From positions 1 through 38,939 of the forward strand of contig CAITEP010000050.1 of assembly GCA_903891475.1 (NCBI GenBank): a stretch of DNA of 38,939 nucleotides, written 5' to 3'. The stretch is from an uncultured Mucilaginibacter sp. GTDB lineage: Bacteria > Bacteroidota > Bacteroidia > Sphingobacteriales > Sphingobacteriaceae. The notes beneath the pieces are model-generated. The model ran no database searches. It worked only from the letters and a program-made list of their open reading frames with translations, and was not told where the DNA came from. Position 1 is the stretch's first letter, and every line of letters begins with the position of its first letter. The translations under genes were made by a program, and so were the position numbers. Positions 23,373-32,858 of the stretch are shown here, piece after piece.

Positions 23373-26228
23373 ATGAAATTAACCTATAAAGTTTCGTTAC
23401 TGAGTCTATTTGTTATATTATCTGCTAACGGAATTTATGCCCAAGTAAAGAAACCAGCATCAGCTCAAAAAAAGCCATCAGCTATTATTCCACAAGCTAA
23501 ACCTGATTTATTACCTCTCGATCCAGATGTTTTGGTAGGTAAACTACCAAATGGATTTACCTATTATATCCGTCGTAATGCAGAGCCAAAAAATCGTGCC
23601 GAATTATATTTGGTAACCAAAGCTGGTTCATTATTAGAAGAAGATAACCAGCAGGGTTTGGCTCACTTTACCGAGCACATGGCATTTAATGGTACTCGAG
23701 ATTATCCCAAAAATGATTTGGTTGATTATCTGCAAAAAGCTGGTGTAAAGTTTGGTGCCGATTTAAACGCCTTTACATCTTTCGATGAAACTGTTTATCA
23801 GTTACCATTACCAACTGATAGTGTTAAAACTTTTATCCGAGGTTTTGTTATACTTGCAAATTGGGCTGCTTACCAAACCTTCGACCCTAAGGAAATTGAT
23901 AGCGAACGTGGAGTGGTTTTGGAAGAAGAACGCACAAGGGGTAAAAACGCGCAAGAGCGTTTGCAAAATCAAATTTTGCCTGTATTATTAAGTAATTCAA
24001 GGTATGCGACACGTTTACCTATAGGTAAGGAAGATATTTTAAAAACATTTAAACCTGATGAAATAACCTCTTATTATAAAAATTGGTATCGTCCCGATTT
24101 ACAAGCTGTAATCGCTGTAGGCGATTTTAACCCGCAGGATGTATTGGAGCTTATTAAATATAATTTCTCCTCTATACAAAATCCGGCTATTGAAAAACCA
24201 CGTACTAAATATACGGTACCTGTAACACCAGGAACTGTAGTTAAAATAGCAACCGATAAGGAATTCCCTTATACATTGGCCGAAATTGTTGTTAAACTAC
24301 CTGAGACTATTTTAAAAACACCTGCCGACTTTTTACAAGGTATACGTGTACAACTCTTCAACCAAATGTTGAATGATAGATTGGGGGAGTTTATGCAGAA
24401 ACCGAATCCACCATTTTTGTTTGGTCGTGCCAGTTATGGCGAATTTATTGGTCATCAGGATGCGTTTACCTCCATTGCAGTTGCAAAACCCGGTGAGTTG
24501 CAAAACGCGGTTAAGGCGGTTGTTACGGAAACGGAAAGAGCAAGATTATTCGGCTTTACTATAACCGAACTTGAAAGAGCCAAACAAAATGCTTTACAGC
24601 AAATAGATAACGCTTATAAGGAAAAAGATAAAACAAAATCAGTAAATTTTGTAAACCAATACCAGAAAAACTTTTTAACAGGTAACGCTATTCCTGGGAT
24701 TGATTATTCATATAACTTTTATATAAACAATATTGGTAAAATATCCCTTGCCGAAATTAACGCGATGGCTGGTAAGTTTATAAGCGACCAAAATAGGGTG
24801 GTTATTGTTGAGGCTCCCGACAATGAAAAAGCTAATTTGCCAGATGAAAAAACGTTATTAAGTTGGCTTACCGTCAATACCAAAGATTTAAAGCCCTATG
24901 TTGATGAAACAAATGATGAACCCTTATTAACACAAATTGCCCCCGCTGGTAAAGTGATTTCTGCAGTTATTGATAGTAATATTTTAACAACCAATTTAAC
25001 CTTAAGCAATGGAGTTAAAGTTATTTTAAAGCCTACTCAATTTAAAAACGATCAAATATTAATTAATGGCTATGCTTTTGGAGGCACCTCATTGGCAAAA
25101 GATGAAGATTTTACCTCTGCCGATTTTGCTGCCGGGGTTATTCAGAATAGTGGCGTGGGCGGCTTTACCCAAGCCCAATTGGATAAAAAATTAAAAGGTA
25201 AAAATGTAAGCATAACACCTTATATAAGTGATGTTGCCCAGGGAATTTCGGGGAATACTGCCCCAAAAGATTTTGAAACAGCCATGCAATTAATATATCT
25301 GTACTTTACCCAACCACGTAAAGATCAGGATATATGGGCATCAACCACTAGCCAAACAAGTTCGGTTTTAGTAAATAGAACCCTCGACCCTTCCAGTGTT
25401 TTTCAAGATACTATTTCTGCAACGCTAAGCAATCATAATTTCAGGGAAATGGTAGTTACCGCTGAGCAAATAAAATCAGCTAATTTAGACAAGGCTTTCA
25501 ATTTTTATAAAGACAGGTTTGCCGATGCAAGCGGCTTTACCTTTACCTTTGTTGGTAATTTTGAAGTTGCCACCATAAAACCATATCTGGAAGCCTATTT
25601 AGGCTCATTGCCATCAACCAATAATAATGAAACCTACAATAACTTGCATATATTTCCTCCAGCAGGGCAAATAACTAAGACTGTCTACAAAGGCATTGCC
25701 GATAAAGCTACAGTTCAGTTGGTTTATAGTGGAAACTATGATTATAGTGAGGCCAATAACATGCAGGTTGATGCCTTGGAAGAAATTTTACAAATTAAAC
25801 TAACCGAACGCTTGCGAGAAAAAGAAAGCGCTACGTATTCACCGGGTGTTAGGGCAAGCTACAAAAAAATTCCAAACGGTCGTTATAGTTTCACCATATT
25901 TTTTGATTGTGCCCCAGCAAATGTTGATAGACTGATAAGTGATGTTCAAGAAGAAATTGATAAGTTAAAACAAAATGGTGCCACTGCAGTTGATGTGGAA
26001 AAATTTGCAGCACAGGATGCCAGATCAACCCAAGTGCAGATGAAAGAAAATATATTTTGGGCAGGTTATTTAGGTTCGTCATCACAAAATAAAACCGACC
26101 CGGATGCCATTTTACGTCACGTAAGTGATTTAAGCAACGTTACTATTCAAAGTACAAAGGATGCTGCTAATAAGTATTTAAATAATAACAACTTTATTAA
26201 GTTTATTTTATTACCCGAAAAGAAATAG
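23373..26228 (+). CDS. M16 family (pitrilysin-like) exported zinc peptidase
   Basis: A 951-residue peptidase with a signal peptide (1-24, ending IYAQ). The N-terminal M16 domain carries the inverted zinc motif HFTEH (98-102, LAHFTEHMAFNGT) and the distal ligand Glu178 in DSERGVVLEE. A second, catalytically inert M16 half occupies the C-terminal part (about 530-951), as in two-half pitrilysins. By family analogy it degrades medium-length peptides in the periplasm or at the surface. It is monocistronic, 175 bases after nagB and followed by a strong terminator. Confidence 0.93.
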   Translation: MKLTYKVSLLSLFVILSANGIYAQVKKPASAQKKPSAIIPQAKPDLLPLDPDVLVGKLPNGFTYYIRRNAEPKNRAELYLVTKAGSLLEEDNQQGLAHFTEHMAFNGTRDYPKNDLVDYLQKAGVKFGADLNAFTSFDETVYQLPLPTDSVKTFIRGFVILANWAAYQTFDPKEIDSERGVVLEEERTRGKNAQERLQNQILPVLLSNSRYATRLPIGKEDILKTFKPDEITSYYKNWYRPDLQAVIAVGDFNPQDVLELIKYNFSSIQNPAIEKPRTKYTVPVTPGTVVKIATDKEFPYTLAEIVVKLPETILKTPADFLQGIRVQLFNQMLNDRLGEFMQKPNPPFLFGRASYGEFIGHQDAFTSIAVAKPGELQNAVKAVVTETERARLFGFTITELERAKQNALQQIDNAYKEKDKTKSVNFVNQYQKNFLTGNAIPGIDYSYNFYINNIGKISLAEINAMAGKFISDQNRVVIVEAPDNEKANLPDEKTLLSWLTVNTKDLKPYVDETNDEPLLTQIAPAGKVISAVIDSNILTTNLTLSNGVKVILKPTQFKNDQILINGYAFGGTSLAKDEDFTSADFAAGVIQNSGVGGFTQAQLDKKLKGKNVSITPYISDVAQGISGNTAPKDFETAMQLIYLYFTQPRKDQDIWASTTSQTSSVLVNRTLDPSSVFQDTISATLSNHNFREMVVTAEQIKSANLDKAFNFYKDRFADASGFTFTFVGNFEVATIKPYLEAYLGSLPSTNNNETYNNLHIFPPAGQITKTVYKGIADKATVQLVYSGNYDYSEANNMQVDALEEILQIKLTERLREKESATYSPGVRASYKKIPNGRYSFTIFFDCAPANVDRLISDVQEEIDKLKQNGATAVDVEKFAAQDARSTQVQMKENIFWAGYLGSSSQNKTDPDAILRHVSDLSNVTIQSTKDAANKYLNNNNFIKFILLPEKK

Positions 26229-26242
26229 CAATTTTTTCAAAT

Positions 26243-26283
26243 AAAAAAGGGGTAAATTGGTTATACTGATTTACCCCTTTTTT
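26243..26283. terminator. Bidirectional terminator after the M16 gene
   Basis: AAAAGGGGTAAAT (26245-26257) pairs with ATTTACCCCTTTT (26269-26281), 13 bp with T runs on either strand, between convergent genes. Confidence 0.88.
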
Positions 26284-26349
26284 GTTTATTAGTTTATTAA
26301 AAAATAACTTCTTTGAAGGCGCTTTCCAAAGAGTTTTATAAAAGTTGTT

Positions 26350-26796
26350 TTAAGCTGTAGCGGTTATTTTGCTTACGCTTCTATAAACGTATTCATTAAA
26401 TATATGCCTTCGTGCAAATCTACCTGGCGAATCGGAATTTATAAGTTTTACATAAACGGCTTTGGGCACATCAAAATATTCATAAATATTTCCGTCAGCA
26501 AACTCCACAGTAAGTACTTGTGCTTTAAAATCAAAACTTAGTATTCCTGAGTTAACAGTGATGGTATATTTGTCCAGTGTTTGAAGCCTTGTTTCGGGAG
26601 CAATGCTCACCAAAAAATGATAGGCTTCTATTATCGCCTTACTTTTTTCTTCGGCTGCTGTTTTTTCAACTTCATTAGCTGCATACTTATCAGGATGCCA
26701 GGTTTTTATTAAATTACGGTATACAGTTTTTAACTCTTGCAATTCGGACGTCTCGGTAACATCTAATAATTTGCGGTAATCAACTATTTTTTTCAT
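26350..26796 (-). CDS. J-domain protein fused to KTSC domain
   Basis: A 148-residue cytoplasmic protein. Residues 3-65 are a J domain with HPD at 34-36 (IKTWHPDKY), which stimulates DnaK-type ATPase activity. Residues about 75-140 are a KTSC domain (FDFKAQVLTVEFADGNIYEYFDVP, SPGRFARRHIFNEYVYR), a small fold found with RNA- or lysyl-tRNA-related proteins; its own KTSC tetrapeptide is not visible here. It could recruit DnaK to a nucleic-acid client, but that is inference. It is alone on the minus strand, convergent with the M16 gene. Confidence 0.88.
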   Translation of the reverse strand: MKKIVDYRKLLDVTETSELQELKTVYRNLIKTWHPDKYAANEVEKTAAEEKSKAIIEAYHFLVSIAPETRLQTLDKYTITVNSGILSFDFKAQVLTVEFADGNIYEYFDVPKAVYVKLINSDSPGRFARRHIFNEYVYRSVSKITATA

Positions 26797-27067
26797 GGCT
26801 TGTTTTTATTATTTTTATAAAGCCATCAAAATAAATCTGGTATGTGCTTTTAAATAATTTTTCGCGAAGATAGGTTTTTAAAAACTTTTACAATTACGTA
26901 TTTATTAAAAGCGAAACATTTTTTAGTAACATGTTGGGCTGTTTAATTTTTAAGTTTCAGTTTGGTATAGTTTTAGCATAGTGTAAAGTACTATATAATT
27001 ACCTGAACTTGTTTAAGCCAATTAGCGTATTAATATTGTTTAGTAATACAGTTGCCAAAACCTAAAA

Positions 27068-28102
27068 ATGAATAGAATAAGAACATATTGGCTATGCCAA
27101 ATACTTGGGTGGTTGGGCATGGTTGCTATTGAAATAATTAACTACACCTTTTTTATTTACAAAAGGTACGACCAGCGAATTTTTATCTACTTTTTATTTA
27201 CTGCATTTTTAGGGGTAATTTTTACCCACTTTTTAAAAATGGGTTTAAAAAGAGTTAATTTATTTACACAATCACGGTTAACTATATGGCTTATAGCCTT
27301 AGTTTGCACGTTTACAGTTTCGTTTATGATGGTAATTGTAGACGATATGGCATTTTCCTTACTTTACAATAATCATGTAAAAGTCGATTTTAATTTTATT
27401 TCGTTATTCGGTTATATCATTAACTGGATGCGTTATGTAGGAGTATGGGTAATTATATACTTTTTATATAAAACATTGGTGTTAAACAGCACCCTATTAC
27501 AAGAAAAGTTAAAGGTTGAAAATGACACGAAAACTGCAGAATTGGAGCTATTAAAATCGCAATTAAACCCACATTTTTTATTTAATGCGCTCAATAGCAT
27601 TATGGCGTTGATTAGCATTAATCCCCAAAAAAGCAGAGAAGCGGTGCTATTATTAAGCGATTTATTGCGCTTTACCCTAGATTATGGTAAAGAAAAAGAG
27701 ATTAAAATAATTGATGAAGTTACCGAAACCAAAAAGTATTTAAAACTTGAGCAAATACGATTTGGTGATAAGTTGGTAGTAATTTACCAAATTGAAGAAG
27801 CAGTAAGGCATGTTTTAATTCCGCCAGCATCTATCCTAACACTTGCCGAAAATGCCATTAAACACGGTGGTAAAGATGAAGATGGTTTAATTAATATTGC
27901 CATTTCGGCTAAAAAAACAGGAAATAAAATAAACATTATGGTAACCAATACTGGAATTTTTAATCAAAGCACTGATAATAATGGCATTGGTCTTCAAATT
28001 GTTAAAAAAAGGTTGGAGGCAACTTATGGTACTGAAGGTTCATTTTCAATAGATGGACATGGTGGTTGGGTGCATGCCATTATTTCAATACCAGCTGTAT
28101 AA
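27068..28102 (+). CDS. LytS/YehU-type sensor histidine kinase
   Basis: A 344-residue membrane kinase of the His_kinase family (PF06580 type). Four membrane helices lie in the first 140 residues, then a short helix and the H box LNPHFLFNALNSI with His169, and an ATPase domain with ENAIKHGGKDEDG (N box) and GIGLQIVKKRLEATYG (G box). Such kinases normally act with a LytTR response regulator next door, but none is adjacent. The sensing domain is just the membrane region, so the signal may be membrane state or a lipophilic ligand (inference). It is plus-strand and alone, upstream of a hypothetical gene 100 bases away. Confidence 0.9.
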   Translation: MNRIRTYWLCQILGWLGMVAIEIINYTFFIYKRYDQRIFIYFLFTAFLGVIFTHFLKMGLKRVNLFTQSRLTIWLIALVCTFTVSFMMVIVDDMAFSLLYNNHVKVDFNFISLFGYIINWMRYVGVWVIIYFLYKTLVLNSTLLQEKLKVENDTKTAELELLKSQLNPHFLFNALNSIMALISINPQKSREAVLLLSDLLRFTLDYGKEKEIKIIDEVTETKKYLKLEQIRFGDKLVVIYQIEEAVRHVLIPPASILTLAENAIKHGGKDEDGLINIAISAKKTGNKINIMVTNTGIFNQSTDNNGIGLQIVKKRLEATYGTEGSFSIDGHGGWVHAIISIPAV

Positions 28103-28202
28103 ATTTTTGTAGTATTTTTTATTGAGACATAAATAATCTACAGCTTGCTAACTATTTGTAAATAAACAATGTAATATCTGCAGATTTTTAAAGATTGAAT
28201 AA

Positions 28203-28703
28203 ATGGATACAAAGTTTAAAAATCTTAAATGGCAAAAACAAAACTATTGGTTCTTATTAAAAAGCGAAGAGGAAACATTGGTTACCGTAAATTATAAATT
28301 AGGTAATAAATCACTATTTAGCATTTCGTCTGTTAACTACCAACTCGAAAGTAAGGGCTTCATTAACCAAGGACTATCAGTTATAGCAAACGGGCAAGAG
28401 GTGTTAGAAATTAAAAGCGGGTTTTTTGAAACTAAATCAACCTTAACATTTGTTGATGGAACGATTGTAAAGCAGGATTTTAGGCATAATGGAAAACTAG
28501 CTTTAAGGTATTATAATAATGAGGGCGATATTTTGGTATATAGCTATGAAACCATTGACCGTAGAATTAAGGAAACATTTAGTGTAGGCGAGGTTTTTAT
28601 TGATGCCGAAAAGTTTTTAATATTAGCGGCATTAGGCATTATTATTTTTACCCCCTTTATGCTTGAAATTAATGGATGCTCCGATATTATTACGCTAATT
28701 TAA
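28203..28703 (+). CDS. Hypothetical protein with C-terminal membrane anchor
   Basis: A 166-residue protein. Most of it is predicted beta-strand rich with alternating polar/hydrophobic residues (LVTVNYKLGNKSLFSIS, FVDGTIVKQDFRHNG), and a hydrophobic segment near residues 139-156 (FLILAALGIIIFTPFML) anchors it in a membrane with a short tail. No signal peptide is seen at the N-terminus, so the bulk should face the cytoplasm. I do not recognise the fold; a tubby-like or LURP-like barrel is possible but unproven. It ends nine bases from the convergent gene at 28713. Confidence 0.65.
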   Translation: MDTKFKNLKWQKQNYWFLLKSEEETLVTVNYKLGNKSLFSISSVNYQLESKGFINQGLSVIANGQEVLEIKSGFFETKSTLTFVDGTIVKQDFRHNGKLALRYYNNEGDILVYSYETIDRRIKETFSVGEVFIDAEKFLILAALGIIIFTPFMLEINGCSDIITLI

Positions 28704-28712
28704 TACTGCCAA

Positions 28713-29465
28713 CTAATTTTTTGTACTATCGGGTTTGGTAACCAATTTAAAGGCTGTGGTTGAAGCTCTTTGATCTGCCGGAATAAGTAAAAACTTTTTA
28801 TAACAAACATTTAAATACGAGGTAAGGTTAAAACCGGCATTGTAATAGGTGGTAATATCAGGTGTATAAAGTATGATGAAATTATCCATCTCAACTCCCT
28901 TTAACGGCAAGTAATTTTGTAAGTTTTTAGGTTGAAAAGTATTATAAACCACCAGTTGTTTTTCTTCATTATCAGCAATATCTCCATCTCTTTTTTTCTT
29001 CTTCGCATCGCCATTTGAGTCAAAAACCATCAATTTGACACCCCCCTTTTGATTACCATATTCATCCGTTTGGTACAATATCTTGCGACTTCCTAAAACT
29101 CCAGTAATGGGTGCTGCTGATAATTTACCTGTACGCGTTTGTACATTTTGAATTTTTACCTCATCAAGCATATTTTGCTTGGGCTTCAAATAAACTTCCA
29201 AATATTTTAAGTTGGCAACATAAACAGTATCGGTAACATAGGCAAAGCCCGAAAAAGTTAAAAAATCTCCTATACTGACTTTGATACTAAATTTACCAGT
29301 TGAATCGGCTGTGGCGCTTGTATGCGATTTCAAATCCTCAATTTTAATATTGCCTAATAAAACCTTAGTTTTATCTTCATAAACACGCCCGTTTAATTTA
29401 TCTTGACCATATACCTTAATAGTAGAAATTAACAGAAAAAAAGATAGAATTAATAAACGGTTCAT
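28713..29465 (-). CDS. Exported protein with carboxypeptidase regulatory-like beta domain
   Basis: A 250-residue protein with a signal peptide (1-20, ending VYGQ). Residues about 24-95 resemble the CarboxypepD regulatory-like (plug-associated) beta sandwich: LNGRVYEDKTKVLLGNI, ADSTGKFSIKVSIGDFL, and LEVYLKP, as found before TonB-dependent receptors. The rest is unrecognised, with a basic KKKKRDGD stretch mid-protein. There is no TonB box or barrel, so it is a stand-alone secreted protein. A promoter box lies 31 bases upstream of the ATG. Confidence 0.75.
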   Translation of the reverse strand: MNRLLILSFFLLISTIKVYGQDKLNGRVYEDKTKVLLGNIKIEDLKSHTSATADSTGKFSIKVSIGDFLTFSGFAYVTDTVYVANLKYLEVYLKPKQNMLDEVKIQNVQTRTGKLSAAPITGVLGSRKILYQTDEYGNQKGGVKLMVFDSNGDAKKKKRDGDIADNEEKQLVVYNTFQPKNLQNYLPLKGVEMDNFIILYTPDITTYYNAGFNLTSYLNVCYKKFLLIPADQRASTTAFKLVTKPDSTKN

Positions 29466-29770
29466 GCCTTTAATTTTTCTTAAAAATTGGATGGTACAAA
29501 GTTAAATCTTATAAACACAATATATAAAACTATTTAACATACATCTTACGTAAAAGGTTTAAGTTTATTACTTAACTTATTGAAATAGGAGCTTTTGTTT
29601 ATTAGCTAACCTAAAAATAATTCAAAAATCCAATAATTTCAAAACTGTTAATTAGTTCTACAATTAGCTAACCAAATTTATAAAACGAATTCTTTTGCTA
29701 AAAAATAAATAGACTGTTTAATTTGGATGAATTTCAAATTCTACAATATAAAGCAATATAACCTATAAGT
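29466..29770. other. Divergent AT-rich spacer
   Basis: No gene in this 305-base spacer. ATTAGCTAACC occurs twice in direct orientation, at 29601-29611 and 29663-29673, 62 bases apart. It must contain the promoter of the 7TM kinase gene (only a one-mismatch -7 box, TTAATTTG near 29718, is seen) and that of the minus-strand exported protein. Confidence 0.45.
29497..29504 (-). promoter_or_regulatory. -7 box of the carboxypeptidase-regulatory-like gene
   Basis: On the minus strand TAACTTTG is an exact TAnnTTTG match, with a leader of about 27 bases to the ATG at 29465. The -33 element is not clear. Confidence 0.5.
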
Positions 29771-31501
29771 ATGCTATCAGCTTTCAACATATTTGCTTTT
29801 TCACTTATACTTTCAGGAGTAATTAGTTTAATATTATGTTGGTATATTTTAAAAAAGCTAATTGGAGAGGTTAGGTTTTTCGGACTTATTATGTTGGGTA
29901 TTGCCATGTGGGCAATTGGCTATGGCTTTGAATTAAACTGCGCATCATTAAGCAATATGCAATTTTGGACAAACATTCAATATTTGGGTATTGCTAGTCT
30001 CCCTACCCTATGGATAATTTTTGTATTGAAATTTATTGGTAAAAAAAAATGGTTGACTGCACCTATTTTATCCTTGCTGTTAATAGAACCTTCCTTGACC
30101 TTGTATTTCAAATTTGAACATAATTACAATTTGGTATATAAAAGCTTAAGTTTAGATGTAAGCAACCAAATACCCTTATTGCAAATTACACCTGGGGTTT
30201 GGTACTATGCACATACCTATTATTTTTACTTAATGCTATTAGGTGGGGTTTTTTTATTAATAGCAAGATTTAAAAATGCTCATGGCTTATTTAAACGACA
30301 AAACGAAATTCTAATTCTCGGAGCTTTAATTCCATGGGTTATTAGTATAACCTATTTATTCCATCTACGGCCTTTAAAGCAAATTGATTTAACACCAGTT
30401 TCGTTTATCATCACTTCCTTTATTGTTAGTATTGGATTTTTAAGGTACAAGCTTTTTAACATCATTCCGATTGCCCGTGAAAAAATTATTGAAGCCTTGT
30501 CAGAAGGTATTTTAGTTATTGATGGTTTAAACCGAATAATTGATGTAAACCCAGAAATGCTGAAAATACTCTGTGATAAAAACAAGGAATGGATCGGCGA
30601 AAATTTCAACGGAATTTTTAGCGAAATTGAATTTACAAACTCTGGGAACTTGACGGCAAATCAACAAAAAGTAGAAGTGTTTAGAGAAATAAATGGAAGA
30701 CCGTATTATTACTCAGTTAAAATAACACCCATTTTTGAAAAAAAGGGTGTACTTAGTGGCAATATTCTTTTATTCCGAGACATAACAGAAAGAAAAGAAA
30801 GCGTATTGAAACTGGAAAGCTTGAACCAACTAAAGGATAGATTGTTCTCTATTATTGCGCACGATTTAAGAAGCCCTTTATTAAGCTTAATGGACATTTT
30901 GAATTTAGTTGGCGAGGGCATGGTGACTGATGAAGAATTTAAATCCTTTTTACCCAAAATTGCAAAAAACATAGGTTATACCTCAGGCTTGGTCGAAAAC
31001 TTATTGTACTGGTCAAAAAGCCAACTTTCAGGGATGGTGATTGATGCAGTTAATGTAGATATTTACACAATGTCAGAAATGACTTTAGAAGCTTTTGCCG
31101 ATATGGTTGCTGGCAAAGACCTTAAAATAAGTAATCAAATTACTCCTGGTACTGTAGTGCTATGCGCTAAGCATATGCTGCAGGCAATTTTACGAAATTT
31201 AATAACCAATGCCATCAAATTTTGCAGACCTGGCGACAAAATTAGCATAGGCTGCAACATAGAGGATGGTTTTGCTACTATTCAAGTTGCGGATACGGGT
31301 ATTGGTATCAGTAATGAAAATCTTTCAAAGTTATTCGCTTCACAAACATTTACAACAATGGGTACTATTAACGAAAAAGGAACCGGTTTAGGTTTGCTTT
31401 TATGTAAAGACTTTGTTGAAAAAAACAAGGGCAAAATTTGGGTCGAAAGTATTTTGAACCAAGGGAGTACATTTTATTTTAGCTTACCCATGGCAGAGTA
31501 A
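29771..31501 (+). CDS. 7TM-PAS histidine kinase
   Basis: A 576-residue sensor kinase. The N-terminal ~225 residues hold seven membrane helices of the histidine-kinase 7TM type. A PAS domain follows (about 235-350, including IIDVNPEMLKILCDKN). The H box is LFSIIAHDLRSPLLSL with His364, then the ATPase motifs NLITNAIKFC (N box), ADTGIGIS (G1) and GTGLGLLLCKDFVEK (G2). No response regulator is adjacent; rpsP is next. It is therefore an orphan whose partner lies elsewhere. The ligand is unknown. Confidence 0.92.
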   Translation: MLSAFNIFAFSLILSGVISLILCWYILKKLIGEVRFFGLIMLGIAMWAIGYGFELNCASLSNMQFWTNIQYLGIASLPTLWIIFVLKFIGKKKWLTAPILSLLLIEPSLTLYFKFEHNYNLVYKSLSLDVSNQIPLLQITPGVWYYAHTYYFYLMLLGGVFLLIARFKNAHGLFKRQNEILILGALIPWVISITYLFHLRPLKQIDLTPVSFIITSFIVSIGFLRYKLFNIIPIAREKIIEALSEGILVIDGLNRIIDVNPEMLKILCDKNKEWIGENFNGIFSEIEFTNSGNLTANQQKVEVFREINGRPYYYSVKITPIFEKKGVLSGNILLFRDITERKESVLKLESLNQLKDRLFSIIAHDLRSPLLSLMDILNLVGEGMVTDEEFKSFLPKIAKNIGYTSGLVENLLYWSKSQLSGMVIDAVNVDIYTMSEMTLEAFADMVAGKDLKISNQITPGTVVLCAKHMLQAILRNLITNAIKFCRPGDKISIGCNIEDGFATIQVADTGIGISNENLSKLFASQTFTTMGTINEKGTGLGLLLCKDFVEKNKGKIWVESILNQGSTFYFSLPMAE

Positions 31502-31541
31502 TTAATTTTAAAAACTGTTATAAATTTTAAAATAAAAAAAT

Positions 31542-31549
31542 TACCTTTG
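31542..31549 (+). promoter_or_regulatory. -7 box of rpsP
   Basis: TACCTTTG is an exact match to TAnnTTTG, followed by CATCCCC, a start-region pattern common before strongly expressed Bacteroidota genes. The leader to the ATG at 31596 is about 42 bases. A TTTG at -33 is not present, only T-rich sequence. Confidence 0.6.
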
Positions 31550-31595
31550 CATCCCCGCAGAAAGGACTCCGAGGATAATGTTGAATACATAACAA

Positions 31596-32126
31596 ATGGC
31601 AACCAAAATCAGACTACAAAGACATGGTAAAAAAGGGAAACCTTTTTACTACATCATAGTGGCAGACGCTCGCGCTCCAAGAGACGGTCGTTTTATTGAG
31701 CGTTTAGGGTCATATAACCCAAACACCAATCCTGCAACTATCGACATCAACTTCGAAAAATCCCTTGATTGGGTAACAAAAGGTGCACAACCTACCGACA
31801 CTTGTCGTGCTATTTTATCGTACAAAGGTGTAATGTACAAAAAGCATTTGCAAGGTGGTGTTTTAAAAGGAGCACTAACTCAAGAACAAGCCGAAACTAA
31901 GTTTCAAGAGTGGTTAGACCATAAAGATGGTAAAATTACTTCCAAAAAAACAGGTTTAGTTTCAGCTAAGGATGAAGCTCGCAAAGCTGCTTTAATAGCC
32001 GAAGCCGCTAAAAAAGAAGCTAAAGCAGCAGCTATCTTAGCAAAAAATACGCCACCAGCTGAAGAAGTTGTTGAAGAAACAGCCGACGAAGCTTCAGAGG
32101 AAGCCACTGCTGAATCAGCTGAGTAA
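31596..32126 (+). CDS. rpsP: 30S ribosomal protein bS16
   Basis: Small-subunit protein bS16. The first about 80 residues are the conserved domain (RLQRHGKKGKPFYYIIVADAR, RDGRFIERLGSYNPNT). At 176 residues it is about twice the length of the E. coli protein, because of an Ala/Lys helix and an acidic Glu-rich tail (EEVVEETADEASEE), typical for Bacteroidota. It is separated from rimM by a terminator hairpin, and its own promoter box lies upstream. Confidence 0.97.
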   Translation: MATKIRLQRHGKKGKPFYYIIVADARAPRDGRFIERLGSYNPNTNPATIDINFEKSLDWVTKGAQPTDTCRAILSYKGVMYKKHLQGGVLKGALTQEQAETKFQEWLDHKDGKITSKKTGLVSAKDEARKAALIAEAAKKEAKAAAILAKNTPPAEEVVEETADEASEEATAESAE

Positions 32127-32143
32127 TTTTAATTTATCATCAT

Positions 32144-32180
32144 AAAAAATGGCGAATAACCTCTAAATGGTTAATCGCCA
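32144..32180 (+). terminator. Terminator between rpsP and rimM
   Basis: AAAAATGGCGA pairs with TCGCCATTTTT, continued by TAACC/GGTTA after one mismatch, with a T run. rimM begins at 32204, so this can limit rimM expression relative to rpsP. Confidence 0.8.
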
Positions 32181-32203
32181 TTTTTGTTTTATTACAGTAT
32201 AAA

Positions 32204-32728
32204 ATGACCATAGCAGATTGTTTTAGAATTGGCAGTATATTAAAAACCAAAGGCTTAAAAGGCGAACTGCATATTTATACCGACTTTGATGGTATTGAAG
32301 ATATCAACTTTAACACCATTTTTATTGAGGTAACAGGTAAATTGGTGCCATACTTTGTATCGAGTATAAAATATCTGCAAAAAAATGCGGCTTACCTGAT
32401 TCTGGAGGATATTGAAACGATAGATCAAGCATCGCTTTTGGTAAAAAAGGATATTTACCTTAGTAATAAACTCAAACCAAAAAAAAAGAAAAACGAGTTC
32501 ACGCTATTTGATTTATTAGGTTTTACCGCCGTTGAGGTAGATGAAGGCGAACTGGGTAAAATTACTTCGATAGATGAGTACCCACAGCAAATTATTGCCA
32601 CTGTAAATTACAAAGGATGTGATGTGCTATTCCCATTAAACGAAGAAATTATTCAAAGCATTGACGTAGTAAAAGAAATAGTATTGATAAACCTACCGGA
32701 AGGTTTATTGGATGTTTATTTAGAGTAA
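32204..32728 (+). CDS. rimM: 16S rRNA processing protein RimM
   Basis: Ribosome maturation factor that binds bS19 and helps assemble the head of the 30S subunit. The N-terminal RimM beta barrel (about 1-90) includes FRIGSILKTKGLKGELHIYT, and the C-terminal PRC-like barrel (about 95-174) includes LLGFTAVEV and the conserved LFPLNEEIIQ. Length 174 is normal. It is 77 bases after rpsP and past the terminator. No trmD or rplS is seen next to it in this window; the usual rpsP-rimM-trmD-rplS order is broken after rimM. Confidence 0.94.
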   Translation: MTIADCFRIGSILKTKGLKGELHIYTDFDGIEDINFNTIFIEVTGKLVPYFVSSIKYLQKNAAYLILEDIETIDQASLLVKKDIYLSNKLKPKKKKNEFTLFDLLGFTAVEVDEGELGKITSIDEYPQQIIATVNYKGCDVLFPLNEEIIQSIDVVKEIVLINLPEGLLDVYLE

Positions 32729-32858
32729 ACACCAAAGTTTGTAATTTATAGGATAATGGCACTACAACTACTTAAATTTCATTAATAGTTACTAACATAC
32801 TAACAACTGCTTGTTTATTGACTTAAATGGCTCCTATATTTATAAATCAAAATAAATA

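Noticed and set aside
29601..29673. Two direct copies of ATTAGCTAACC as a possible regulator site
   Set aside because: Two copies of 11 bases in an AT-rich spacer are suggestive only; no third copy and no spacing that fits DNA turns was found.
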